From assembly GCF_964355755.1 (NCBI RefSeq), contig NC_092671.1, forward strand, positions 18,874,001 through 18,938,000: a stretch of 64,000 nucleotides of DNA, given 5' to 3'. Below are positions 41,801 to 51,728 of this stretch, piece by piece. Source of the DNA: Antedon mediterranea. Lineage: Eukaryota; Echinodermata; Crinoidea; Comatulida; Antedonidae. The position numbers and the translations under genes were made by a program. The stretch's first letter is position 1. Each line of letters starts with the position of its first letter. Below the pieces are notes generated by a model. The model saw nothing but the letters and a program-made list of their open reading frames with translations. It did not search any database and was not told the DNA's origin.

Positions 41801-43376
41801 AAGAGATAAAGTTCTAAAAGATGTAGTTTTAGAAAACACAAAACAAGATGTGCGCTTGAGCACAAATCAGTTTCGGAAATACAGTTGATGATCACCTTTC
41901 ATACGGTTCTGTAGAATATCTATTTTCATAAGATTTTGTAAATGGAAACTTAATGATAAATTTCAATGGTGTTTACATATATATCTACTCGTAATGCACA
42001 TAGGCTGTCTAAACCCAACCGCTAAGGAGATACAGGGCTTCAAAATGGTATTTTGAATTTATGCTAATTGACCCTCTTGAAGTCTGATTTTGGTGAACTT
42101 AGGATATCATGTTCATTTCAACAGGAAATTGTTAGAAAATTGTTTTCCTGCAGTTTCTACATTTTGTAGCATGGGATAATGCCATTTAAGCAGTTATAAC
42201 ATAATATATATGACGTCACAACTACCTTATGACGTCATATTTACGTCATATGGTAATTTAAATGTGCTAATTGGGAAGTTTAATGTCACATTTATATCTA
42301 CTCGCAATGAACTTAGGTGGTCTAAAAACCACCATTAAGGAGATATAGGGCTTCAAAATGATATAGTAAATAGCGGCCATTTTTAATTTATGCTAATTAA
42401 CACACTTCCTGACGTCCGATTTTGGTAAACTTTGGAAATTATGTTCATTTCAACAAGGAGAATGTTAGGAAACTTGTTTTTCTGCAGTTTCTAAATTGTT
42501 CGCATAGTATAATGTCATTTAAGCATTTATAACATAATTTATGACGTCACAACTACCATATGACGTCATAGGTACGTCCTATGGAAATTTAAATATGCCA
42601 GTTAGAATGTTTAATATCACATTTATATCTACTCGTAATGCATATAGGTGGTCTAAATCCAACCGTTAAGGAGATATGGGGCTTTAAAATAGCAAATGGC
42701 GGCCATTTTGAATTTATGCTAATTAACCCACTTCCCGATGTCCGATTTTGGTAAACTTTGGATATGATGTTCATGTTCACCATATCAACCAAATAAAACA
42801 AAAAAAAATTCTGTTGCAATTTGTTCTAGGTTCAACCATATTTTTACTGGACTAATAAGCTAAATTAGTATGTAAAAATTCTCAACAAATATAGATGAAT
42901 GAATGAATGAATGAATGAATATAGAAAGTGTTTGCCAACATTTAATAAAACAAAAATAGGATGATTAATACTTTCACAACCGCGTCTGAGACATGTCATG
43001 TCCAGTTCTAAGTGTGAAAAGACTTATTATGTTAAATCATGTTATATACACACCTGTATCGTTAATATCGTCTCTTAGGGCATCATTCATCGACTCCAAC
43101 TCTTGAATAGGTAAATTCACTCAAACAAAAAAGGGTTGCCTTATTAAAACTCTAGTTCATGCTATTCTAGGCCTATTTATTTTAACTATAATCAGACTTT
43201 CTGGTAAACAATGCCATTGTATAACTAGCACTATAACACTGTTGTCTCTTGCTATAATCATTGTACTTAAGATTGTTAAGATTTATGAGATAAACACACC
43301 TCCATCATTAAAACAGACTGTAGTATGAAAGAATGAATGCGATCTGGTGGTGGAGGATCCAATGTCAGTCATCTTT
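38893..43376 (-). CDS. Candidate spliced gene with short phase-1 exons (unrecognised)
   Basis: Five minus-strand exons have AG/GT borders and all end after codon position 1. Exon 43376-43300 has ATG at 43372 (MTDIGSSTTRSHSFFHTT...DG). Exon 43101-43054 reads ELESMNDALRDDINDT. Exon 39640-39569 reads ECPYARGARRDELIDALR then DDIKDT. Exon 39145-39086 reads ENATKDSPEESGENEGTDS plus T. Exon 38913-38893 (21 nt) reads VGVDQNS. Lengths after the first exon (48, 72, 60, 21) are multiples of three, so any one can be skipped without loss of frame. Four donors begin GTGTGT and the last is GTAAGT. Two exons share DALRDDI.DT. No domain is recognised and the 3' end is not found. A foldback element sits in the second intron. 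This is a model from splice signals only. Confidence 0.4.
40031..42854. mobile_element. 2.8-kb foldback element, ~700-870 bp arms
   Basis: The ends TAGTCCAGTAAA and TTTACTGGACTA are perfect inverted repeats flanked by ATA (40028-40030, 42855-42857). The arms carry ~300-bp repeated units with TTACCAAAATCGGACATC, GAAGTGGGTTAATTAGCATA, AAAATGGCCGCC and TATGACGTCAT. There are two units in the left arm (40090-40730) and three in the right arm (41960-42850), inverted. The core has no transposase. The palindromic TGACGTCA words are CRE-like but occur as part of the repeat. Confidence 0.75.
42895..42920. repeat. (GAAT)n microsatellite
   Basis: Six and a half GAAT units just outside the right end of the foldback element. 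Confidence 0.9.
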
Positions 43377-43532
43377 CTGTAAATAAATGAATTAGTTATT
43401 TATATTTGAAAAAGTAATTATCTCAGATTTCTTGAGAATTTGTTGCAGACTCTCGATTCAATAGGATGATGGGTTTTTGAAAGTCATTCCTTCTGGAAGA
43501 CCCGTAATTTTCCACTTTCCTTTCTCAATTTC

Positions 43533-43598
43533 TGTTTCGATATTCAAACTGATAAAAAAACTCGTGAACTCAGATTGACTTGAATAGTGGATTTATTG
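43533..43598 (-). repeat. Remnant of BEL 3' LTR
   Basis: 66 bp matching 51729-51794 base for base (TGTTTCGATATTC ... GGATTTATTGTG). It gives the last codons of the reading that follows, so that ORF's end (TINPLFKSI) is LTR sequence. Confidence 0.9.
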
Positions 43599-44940
43599 TG
43601 CTTTGTGCAAAGCTTTTTTGCTTTGCTATGCGCTTAACCATGGCGGTTGTTTTTAACAATTTGTCGAAGCTTCCAAATCTTTTAATGTTAATAGGGCTTT
43701 CTATCATTTCCTCTACGTCTGCCACCATGATCACTCCAACTCTTTCTGGTATGTCCGAAACGCTACAACTCTGAGAGATTGGCCATTGCTCTAAAGGATT
43801 TCTCATGAATTCTGGCCCCTGGAACCACTGTTTATTCTCTTCTAAACATTTGCTCGTAATACTCCTAGAAATAATATCTGCAATGTTATCTTTGCCGGCA
43901 ACCCAGAACCAGTCAGTAGAGTCACTAAACTGCTGAATTTCTCCTATTCTGGTCGCAGCGAATGTTTTAAAACCATAGCTCTCTTTCTGTATCATGGATC
44001 GGACAATTTCGCTGTCTACTAGGTATAAAACCCTTACAAACGGGATTCTGCTCTCTTATCTGATTGTTTTTGCTAGTCGCACACTCATTACTGCCGCGCT
44101 CAACTCCAACCTGACTATACTTGTTATTCTCACGGGGGCAACTCTACTTTTAGCAGCCATCAAGCGAGATTCGAAGACCCCAAGATTCGTCTCATATCTG
44201 ATGTAGGCAACTGTCCCCATAGCTTCTTCTGAGGCATCTGAGAACATTATCAACGTAGGGTTTTCGCTTTGTTTGCTTGGTTTTACACTTCGAGGTATTG
44301 ACACCTTTTCGCAATTTTTAACATCCTTTAGAAAGCTGCGCTATTCGTCTAAGTCTCCCGGCTCAATTTCTTGATCCCAATCCACCTTCTTTCCCCACAA
44401 ATTTCTCAGTAGTATCTTTGCTCTTACGGTCACCGGAGATAGTAACCCCAATGGATCATATATGGAATTGGCTGCACCTAAGCATTTCCTCTTAGTCAGG
44501 CTTCCTACTTCTTCGCAGTACGTTGGTACTGGTACCTTTAGCTTATCGTCTCGGGGGTTCCATTCTAACCCTAAAAATTTTGTAGTGTCCATGTTTACAC
44601 CTGAGATGGTCCATTCTTTTACATTGAAACTTCCTTTGCTCAGTATAGCGTTGATCTCTTCGGATCTCTCGTAGGCCTTTTCTACGGTCTGTAGATTATC
44701 GGCTATATCGTCCATATACACGTTTTCCTGTAGCGTTTGTGCTGCTTCCGGAAACAGTTCTGCCGAAAGCTCTGCTGTCTTTTGTAGTGCTCTTATAGCC
44801 ATAGTAGCAGATGGTCCATCTCCAAAATTCACCGCTGTGACACAAGAAGTGTGAATTGGACGATCTATCTCCATATTCCTCCAAAGAAAGCGATGGGTAT
44901 GCTGGTCCAACATTGAAATATCAATACTGTGGTACATTTT
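43599..44940 (-). pseudogene. BEL RT second part and RNase H
   Basis: 44937-44341 continues RT after the CR1 insertion: DQHTHRFLWRNMEIDRPIHT, the catalytic ENVYMDDIADN, and NSIYDPLGLLSPVTVRAKIL. 44304-44056 and 43995 onward give RNase H/peptidase A17-type text: NPTLIMFSDASEEAMG, SRVAPVRITSIVRLELSAAV, DSTDWFWVAGKDNIADIISR, MRNPLEQWPISQ. Frame changes and stops lie at 44340 and 44050. Integrase, expected next, is absent. Confidence 0.85.
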
Positions 44941-45030
44941 CTTGATATCTTACTTGAATCTTACTTGAATCTTCGGGCTCTTGATTAAGGCAAATGCCTT
45001 TTAAACGCCCTCCATTTCTTCTGTATTTAT

Positions 45031-48000
45031 CTAGAATTGGTAGCAAAATTTATCTCCCATTGCTCTGTCTTTGTTTAGTTGATCCTTGAATGCATTTATG
45101 TTTTCTGCTTGTACTGTAGTGTGGTATAGATTGTTCCATGTGTTGACGATTCTACATGAAAAGGAGTGGCTTCTGATTTTCAGTCGGGCTCTTGGCTTTC
45201 TTAATTTGAATTGATGGCCCCTTGTTCTACTGTCCTCTCTAAAGTCAAAAAAGGTTTCGGCTTCAATATCATCCAAGCCCTTGATAATTTTAAACACTTG
45301 TATAATGTCCGCTCTCCTTCTTCTGTAATTCAGTGTAGGTAATCCAAGCTCTTTTAATCTCTGATCGTAAGATTTATCTCTTAACTTTTTGACAATTTTA
45401 GTGGCCCTACGCTGCACTCTTTCAAGCTTATCCAAATCACCTTTTAGGAGAGGGTACCATATACAGCTTGCGTATTCCAGATGAGGTCGAATTATACTTT
45501 TATAAAGGGGCAGGAACATATCCTTATCCATGTAAGCAAAAGATCGCCTTACCAATCCAATGAGTCTATTTGCTTTATTTACAGCTTCATTCGTATGTAG
45601 TGAAAATTTTAAAGACTGATCAAAAGTAACTCCAAGGTCCTTTTCAGTATTGGCATTTGGCAGATCCTCGTCACCTTCCTCTGTTGGCATAGTGAATTGC
45701 ATTTGTGGATTTGAATTTCCATAATGTATTACTTTACATTTATTAATGTTGAATTTCAGCTGCCATCTTTTAGACCAATCGGATAATGCCTTGAGATCAT
45801 TTTGAACAGTATCATTTCTGTTTTCATACACAACATTAAACATCTTAGTGTCATCTGCAAACATCCATACTTTAGATTTAACTGCATCAGGTAGGTCGTT
45901 TATGAAAATGATAAATAATAAAGGGCCTAACACGCTGCCTTGAGGGACTCCGCTTTTAACCGTAGACCATTCAGAAAATGCTGCGGCCACTCTAACTCTT
46001 TGTCTCCTCCCTGTCAAAAATTGATGTATCCATCTCAGTAGGTTTCCTTTTATTCCGTACGCTTCCAATTTTGTTATTAATCTCTGGTGGGGGATAGAAT
46101 CGAATGCCTTACTAAAATCCAAATATACAGCATCAAAGTTTTCTCCCGCATCCAGCAATTTCGTCCATTCTTCCATCACCTCCAGCAATTGTGTGACGCA
46201 AGATCTACCTTTCCGAAACCCATGCTGTGCTTTTATAATAAGGTTTCTATCATTTAGAAACTGTATAATTTTGTCTCTCACAATTGATTCCAAAAGTTTG
46301 CATACGACAGATGTCAAACTTACTGGCCTGTAGTTTCCAACCTCCGTCTTGTCCCCTTTCTTAAAAATTGGTACTACATTTGCACATTTCCAGCACTCCG
46401 GTAACTGTCCAGTCGATAGTGATTTGTTGTATATTGACGTCAATGGAGTTGCAACAATTTCTTTAAGTTCCTTCAGTACTCTTGGATGCACGTCATCTGG
46501 TCCAGCTGATTTATTTGAGTTCATCTGCTGAAGGCATGTAAGCACTTCCTCCTTTGTCACTTCAATTGACTCCAAATGGTCATCCACGTCAACTCTTGGT
46601 GTAACTTCTGGCAATGACTCGAGGTCTTCATTCGTGAATACACTTATGAAAAATGCGTTGAAAATTTCCGCTTTATGCTGATTGTCATCAGCCATATTAC
46701 CCTTTCCATCCTTCACCAATCCAATAGATTGAGTTGTTTTGGTTTTCTCTCTTACATATTTCCAGAAACTTTTAGGATTTGTTTTTACTTCATTGCAAAT
46801 TTTCCGCTCCAGTGCAATCTTTGCTGCCCTTTTTTCACCTGTTACTATATTTCTTGCCTTTTTGTAACTGTCATAATCCTTCTGTTGTCGAGACCTTGTA
46901 AACTTTTTCCATGCATTATGTTTCATTTTAATTTTCCTCTGAACGTCACCAGTCATCCAGATAGGTTTATTTTCTTTTTTTATGTTTGACTTGGGAATAC
47001 AGATCTGAACAGCATTTCTTATTGATTTATTTAAAGCTTCACAGGCCTCTTCAACATTTGTATTTTCAAATTGGTAGTCCACCTCAGTAATCAGTTCTTT
47101 CATTTTAATATAGTCACCCTTGTTGAAATTTAGCTTGTATTCCATTTTCTCTTGTATTTTAGTTACACAGTCATATGAAAACAAGATTGTTACGTGGTCG
47201 CTTTTTCCTAATGGTGGACCTATCTCAATTTCACTTATTTTGGTTTCATCCATGGTGATTACTAAGTCGAGTATGTTAGGTGTTTGACCATCTCGAAATC
47301 GTGTTGGTTGCTGTATACACTGGCATAGAAAATTATCTCTAAGGCATTCTATAAACCGATTACTTTTATGTGTTTCATTTTTATTTGTACTCCAAGAAAT
47401 CCAATCAATTTCAGGAAAATTGAAATCTCCTAACATGATGAAATCAGAAATACCATTTAGTTCACTTGCTTTGTTGATAGCAGATAGTAAAGCTTGATTA
47501 TTTTCGTCAATACTGTTAGGACTTCTGTAAATACATCCGCATAATAGTTGTTGCCTTTTATTTATTTCAATTTTGATCCATAGTGCTTCTACAAAATTTA
47601 AATTCAGTAATTCGTTACAGATACTGGCATTCAGCTCTTCCTTCGCAAAAATAACCACACCTCTACCACTTCTGCCAGAATCAAATTCTGTGTATCCCTT
47701 GATGCTTAACTCAACTTCCAATATGTCTGTACAAGTTTTGTTATTTACTTCAGTTATTGCAACCACATCAGGTTTCCTTTGATTTATAATATCACGTAAC
47801 TCACCTATTTTATTTCTCAGGGCATCTGCGTTTGTGTAAAGAAATTTCAACGACTTCTCATGAAAATCAACAATATCATCTTTTCTTAAACTAGATTTCT
47901 TCTGCTTTAATCCTTCTATAAAAGTTTTAAATTTTTTCTTGTCCTCTGAACATTTTTTTTTTCTTATAAATGTTTGTTTCACTTTTCTTTCTAAGTTAAA

Positions 48001-48078
48001 ATAATTTTCTTCAAAACAAAAAGATTCTATATTTGAAAATTCTTTATGATGATGAACTAGGGCCTCGAAAACGATCAA
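45031..48078 (-). CDS. CR1-like ORF2: endonuclease-reverse transcriptase, 1,015 aa, intact
   Basis: Apurinic-type endonuclease at residues about 75-320: KFLYTNADALRNKI, DVVAITEVNN, GCIYRSPNS, MLGDFNFPEIDW, TPNILDLVI, LGKSDHVTILF. RT at residues about 500-780: NKSAGPDDVHPRVLKE, GNYRPVSLTSVVCKLLE, QHGFRKGRSCVTQLLE, AVYLDFSKAFDSIPHQRL, SGVPQGSVLGPLLFIIFIND, MFADDTKMF (catalytic DD). C-terminal part: SIIRPHLEYASCIWYPLL, RVQRRATKIVKKLRD. Length and order are those of a complete CR1/L3-group ORF2. The N-terminal ~70 residues overlap the end of ORF1 and look like linker, so translation may begin by reinitiation at the overlap. No stops or frameshifts: it may have been mobile recently. A second, broken copy at 60.6-64 kb is closely similar. 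Confidence 0.95.
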   Translation of the reverse strand: MIVFEALVHHHKEFSNIESFCFEENYFNLERKVKQTFIRKKKCSEDKKKFKTFIEGLKQKKSSLRKDDIVDFHEKSLKFLYTNADALRNKIGELRDIINQRKPDVVAITEVNNKTCTDILEVELSIKGYTEFDSGRSGRGVVIFAKEELNASICNELLNLNFVEALWIKIEINKRQQLLCGCIYRSPNSIDENNQALLSAINKASELNGISDFIMLGDFNFPEIDWISWSTNKNETHKSNRFIECLRDNFLCQCIQQPTRFRDGQTPNILDLVITMDETKISEIEIGPPLGKSDHVTILFSYDCVTKIQEKMEYKLNFNKGDYIKMKELITEVDYQFENTNVEEACEALNKSIRNAVQICIPKSNIKKENKPIWMTGDVQRKIKMKHNAWKKFTRSRQQKDYDSYKKARNIVTGEKRAAKIALERKICNEVKTNPKSFWKYVREKTKTTQSIGLVKDGKGNMADDNQHKAEIFNAFFISVFTNEDLESLPEVTPRVDVDDHLESIEVTKEEVLTCLQQMNSNKSAGPDDVHPRVLKELKEIVATPLTSIYNKSLSTGQLPECWKCANVVPIFKKGDKTEVGNYRPVSLTSVVCKLLESIVRDKIIQFLNDRNLIIKAQHGFRKGRSCVTQLLEVMEEWTKLLDAGENFDAVYLDFSKAFDSIPHQRLITKLEAYGIKGNLLRWIHQFLTGRRQRVRVAAAFSEWSTVKSGVPQGSVLGPLLFIIFINDLPDAVKSKVWMFADDTKMFNVVYENRNDTVQNDLKALSDWSKRWQLKFNINKCKVIHYGNSNPQMQFTMPTEEGDEDLPNANTEKDLGVTFDQSLKFSLHTNEAVNKANRLIGLVRRSFAYMDKDMFLPLYKSIIRPHLEYASCIWYPLLKGDLDKLERVQRRATKIVKKLRDKSYDQRLKELGLPTLNYRRRRADIIQVFKIIKGLDDIEAETFFDFREDSRTRGHQFKLRKPRARLKIRSHSFSCRIVNTWNNLYHTTVQAENINAFKDQLNKDRAMGDKFCYQF

Positions 48079-49081
48079 ACGCCAGTTCGCTATCCCGCTT
48101 CATAATTTTTCTTCTTATAACAAGATCAATCTCGCCGTTATCTTTCCTTGATCTTAGTTCCTGTCTTAACTCATAGTTCATTTGCCTCTCTTTTTTTGAT
48201 CTATCAGGATTAATATATATGTTCTTTAGAAATGCGTGATCCGTGCTTCTAAGTTTTTTTGCATTTACCATCACTTCCCTTTTACTTTTCAGGCTATCCA
48301 GAGAAACTCTTGCCATTCTACACCCGTCTTCCGTGTATTTCCCAAGCCTGATCACTTCTGTTATTTCAACTCCCTCTATCTCTAGACACTCATTGAATAA
48401 TTTCTCAATAGCAACCCTGTCTTCCTTCAGTCTCTGCTGAGAACTTTGGTTATCAGATTCAGGTAGATTTTCGATCACAATATTTAATTTACGAGATTCT
48501 CTATCTCTATATTCTTCAATGCCTTCCTGAACACTCTCTTTAATTTTCCCATCCATTAGATCGTAGCTCTCTTTTAATTCTATCAAATTATTTCTTGTGT
48601 CGACCTGGATTTTTTCAATGACTTCAATGTTTTTATTGGTTAGTGATGCTCTAAGCGCCTGATCTTTTTGCGTTTTTTCCACAATATTTAATCTCGCATT
48701 CATATTTTCCTGCAATTCATTTATCTCCGCAATTTTCTTCAACAAAGGTAACTGTACAAGGCATGTATCACATGACCATAAAAAATTCTTTATTTCGCTG
48801 TCGGAGAGGAGAGCATACATTTTATTTGAGAGTTTTGAACATTTCAGGCAGAAACACCTCTTACAAATGTCACAATTTACGCCCTTATCCTTTTCGCCTA
48901 TGATGGTTTTACAGATAGCACAAGCTCCCTCAACTGACTGTGGAGTTGCTTCCTGTTCAGGTTGGCTAGGCCTAGGCCTAGCATCTGCAGGCCTAAATCT
49001 AGGTTCCAGTTCCATATCCTTTCTATCCCTTGCCTTCCCTCTAGTAGTAGGCCTACCTTCAGCCATGGTTGTTAAGTTCAA
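48044..49081 (-). CDS. CR1-like ORF1: PHD-type nucleic-acid-binding protein, 345 aa, intact
   Basis: Start at 49081 (MNLTT) or the in-frame MAEGRPTTRGKARDRK at 49066. A basic N-terminus is followed at residues about 53-107 by a PHD-like zinc finger (CAICKTIIGE, CDICKRCFCLKC, LWSCDTC). A coiled coil runs over about 115-190 (LLKKIAEINELQENMNARLN). Next comes an RRM-like region (SRKLNIVIENLPES, EVIRLGKYTEDGCRMARVSL) and a basic end. PHD plus coiled coil plus RRM is typical for CR1 ORF1, which packages the RNA. The stop lies 35 bp inside ORF2. Confidence 0.9.
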   Translation of the reverse strand: MNLTTMAEGRPTTRGKARDRKDMELEPRFRPADARPRPSQPEQEATPQSVEGACAICKTIIGEKDKGVNCDICKRCFCLKCSKLSNKMYALLSDSEIKNFLWSCDTCLVQLPLLKKIAEINELQENMNARLNIVEKTQKDQALRASLTNKNIEVIEKIQVDTRNNLIELKESYDLMDGKIKESVQEGIEEYRDRESRKLNIVIENLPESDNQSSQQRLKEDRVAIEKLFNECLEIEGVEITEVIRLGKYTEDGCRMARVSLDSLKSKREVMVNAKKLRSTDHAFLKNIYINPDRSKKERQMNYELRQELRSRKDNGEIDLVIRRKIMKRDSELAFDRFRGPSSSS

Positions 49082-49365
49082 GGAACACTAGGCCTAGCCC
49101 CTACACCCTGCTTCCAGGACTCTATGCTCCTCTGTATGGATACTGTAGGCTTCACATGGGTCCAGTTGACTTACCCCGACTTAGCAAACACGCTTCCAGA
49201 ATATCGAAAAATATATCCTTTTTGATACAAATTTCTTGGTACTAGTACTTATTATCAATTAATATATCATATCATCCACTTTGAAGAACAATTTAAATCC
49301 CGGTTTCAAAGATTTTAGCAGATTTAATTCATGAGGTTCAGAGCAAAATAAAACTACATGTTGCA

Positions 49366-50013
49366 TTATCGAATAGCGCCTACTAAAGCAACTTGTTCTC
49401 TTCTAAATCGAAATAGAACGGCCAACAAGTTATTGTTAACGTCTGGTCCTTTGGCCCAATATTCGTTCAGCACATGGCCCTTATAGTTTGCACTACTGTT
49501 AAAAACAATTCTTAAAGGTGTACTTTTACTGTCCGGTTTTGCTATTCCGTGATGTGATATGTAGTGAACAGGTCCTTTATAGCTCCTCATCTCACTGTCA
49601 GATAACTTACGAGCAACTTTCCGCTCTAACATATCATCCATCTGTGAAGCATAGCACTCTGCATATTTCTCATTTTTCTGCAATCTCTTTTCGGTTGCTC
49701 TCAGTTTCGCTTCCGCAACCGATCGGTTGTCCGGTAAATCTTTAGGATCTCTGATCCATGGATATTTGGCTGTCCATTTACCATCTGAATAACTTAAACC
49801 TTCGTCAATAAGATTCAGTTCTCTCTCTTCCTTTAGGGTAAATCGTTTTGACCCAATAGGACAATTGCCACACTCGCAACTTCCGCACTTCGGATTGCAA
49901 GCAACTCCCATACTTTCTATATCAAGGAATTGCGAAGAAACCTGTTTTTCTATGTACGTAAGATTGGTTGCGTTAGACTCACTCCGACACACAGGATGTT
50001 TACCAAAAACCAT
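49366..50013 (-). pseudogene. BEL RT, first part
   Basis: VFGKHPVCRSESNATNLTYI, LDIESMGV, then FTLKEERELNLIDEGLSYSD, KYPWIRDPKDLPDNR, GPVHYISHHGIAKPDSKS, PLRIVFNSSANYKGHVLNEY and RFRREQVALVG, the BEL fingers/palm start. It is cut by the CR1 5' end; the last residues (AIR and stop) are CR1 sequence. It joins the 44940 reading across the insertion. Confidence 0.9.
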
Positions 50014-51482
50014 TACTTCAAACGTCCCTTCACATAGAGCCCTTCAGTCCGCAGAATGTTTGGAAATAGACTTGCATTGTCTGCTCCTATCAACAATTCT
50101 ACTGCACCTGTAGGTCTCTCTATCAGATGCTTTTCCACCTTAAAGATGTCAGCTAACTTCTCAGTGTCTTGAGGGAGTAATCTGTTTGTAATGCGTGGCA
50201 TCCCAAATACTTCTATTTTAATATATCCATTATACTTCGTCTTTAGCGGCAATGTATAACTGAATGTCTCGATTTGCTCAGTTTCACCGCCAAATTTTGT
50301 CACGGAGACTGTCAGCGGCTTTCCTTTCAACTTTAGTTTTTCAGCTACGTCTGCCAATATAACGGATGACGTACTGGCCGTATCAAACATCGCGTTGACT
50401 TTGGTTCCCCATTTCGTTATCACGCTCTTGGCCATTAAGATACACGGCGCGTCAGTGCCGGTACTAGTCTGTTGCGACGTTTCGGTGTTCTGAGTATTTG
50501 AAGCTGGCTCTTTTTTCGGTGGAAAATGAATTAACGGGTGATGCTTCCTACTGCATCCATCCTTTCCACAATTTCCCAACTTACATGTTTTCACTTGATG
50601 CCCATGTTTGAGGCATCTGAAACAAACTCTTTTCTGTTTGATGACCTCTATTCGTTCTTGCATTGACATGGCCTTAAAACCTTTGCAGTCTTGCGTTTGG
50701 TGTTTAGCATTGTCATGTAAGATACAAGCAGCAGTATCTGTGGGCTTCTCTGTAAATACCGTGTTGACAATGCTGCGTTGCTGTTTTGGTCTCTGATTAG
50801 TTTCGTGTAAGCTAGTCATCATATATTTCAAACTTTTGGCTTCTTCTTCTAGGTAGTCCAAAAGAATCTTCAGTTTACCGTCTTTTTCTATTTTATCCTT
50901 CGATTGGGGATCATGTATTAGTCTGACCCATCTTCTCTTTTGATCGTCGGGTAACCTACTCTCAATTTCACTTATTACTCTGATATTGTTCATCTCGTGC
51001 TCTATTGCCATCCGCTTCAGATTTCGATGGCATGCTAAAATTAGATCTATGAACTCAACAAATTGTTTCTCTTCTCCTTCCTTTAAAGGATTTTGCTTCA
51101 GAATGTTTCCTATGAGCGCATTGACCAGCTTGTGTCTATCGCCATATTTCTCGTCTAGTAGGGTCCACATTTGCTCATAATCGTCTTCAGCTGCTTGTAC
51201 AACTTTATTCACCTCGTTACCTAAACAAGACCGGAGTCTGAAAGGCAACTGCTCTGGATGTGTAGCCTTTTCGACAAATTTCTTAAAGTCCGTCTTAAAC
51301 CTCGTGTATGTCTTTATGTCCCCATTGAATTTTGGCAACTCCATTTTCTTTAGGTCAATTTTATGTGTTTCGGTTTGTCTCATTCCGTCTTTGGAGTCCT
51401 TTTGTACCGCCTCTTCTTGATCTTTTCTATGTTTATAAAAGAGTAGTCTGATCGCGCTATGAACGTCTATCCGTGGTAGCAT
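50013..51482 (-). CDS. BEL gag-protease, 489 aa open
   Basis: Residues about 40-240 match BEL/Pao gag (DUF1759 type): KMELPKFNGDIKTYTRFKTD, FRLRSCLGNEVNKVVQAAED, YGDRHKLVNALIGNIL. The zinc-knuckle region is at about 275-320 (RVCFRCLKHGHQVKTC, CSRKHHPLIH). Retropepsin (DUF1758 type) follows with MFDTASTSSVILADVAEKL (DT-A active site) and AVELLIGADNASLFP. The one-nt overlap with the RT reading at 50013 suggests a frame change. Upstream 51483-51700 holds the gag start (MEDAKRHRRRRERSF) in another frame plus an in-frame stop, so the 5' end is broken. Confidence 0.88.
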   Translation of the reverse strand: MLPRIDVHSAIRLLFYKHRKDQEEAVQKDSKDGMRQTETHKIDLKKMELPKFNGDIKTYTRFKTDFKKFVEKATHPEQLPFRLRSCLGNEVNKVVQAAEDDYEQMWTLLDEKYGDRHKLVNALIGNILKQNPLKEGEEKQFVEFIDLILACHRNLKRMAIEHEMNNIRVISEIESRLPDDQKRRWVRLIHDPQSKDKIEKDGKLKILLDYLEEEAKSLKYMMTSLHETNQRPKQQRSIVNTVFTEKPTDTAACILHDNAKHQTQDCKGFKAMSMQERIEVIKQKRVCFRCLKHGHQVKTCKLGNCGKDGCSRKHHPLIHFPPKKEPASNTQNTETSQQTSTGTDAPCILMAKSVITKWGTKVNAMFDTASTSSVILADVAEKLKLKGKPLTVSVTKFGGETEQIETFSYTLPLKTKYNGYIKIEVFGMPRITNRLLPQDTEKLADIFKVEKHLIERPTGAVELLIGADNASLFPNILRTEGLYVKGRLK

Positions 51483-51728
51483 CCATGCGTCTTCTTCCGC
51501 TTCTTTGTCAGCCTCAGTCAGATCTAGTATCTTCTCGTGCGCAATCTTTAAATTTTGGAATTACTCGTCTAACTCTTCATACAAATCTTTTAACAACTCC
51601 GGTGGATGATTTGCGTGTACCGATGTTTATCTCCTCTGCCTTTGTTTTAAAGCTCCGTTCTCTCCTCCGTCTGTGCCTTTTTGCATCCTCCATCTCTGTG
51701 CGTTGACAATCTTGCCAAGTGTTCGAAT

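Larger units (their letters stand above)
44949..49376 (-). mobile_element. Full-length CR1-like LINE inserted in BEL
   Basis: 4,428 bp, minus strand. 5' UTR of about 295 bp (49376-49082), ORF1 and ORF2 both open and overlapping by 35 bp. The short 3' UTR ends in two copies of GATTCAAGTAA, the CR1 style of tail. The insertion splits BEL RT between VALVG and DIKKMYH. No obvious target duplication, which is usual for CR1. Confidence 0.9.

Noticed and set aside
46349-46989. Plus-strand ORFs inside the CR1 element
   Set aside because: Antisense of ORF2.
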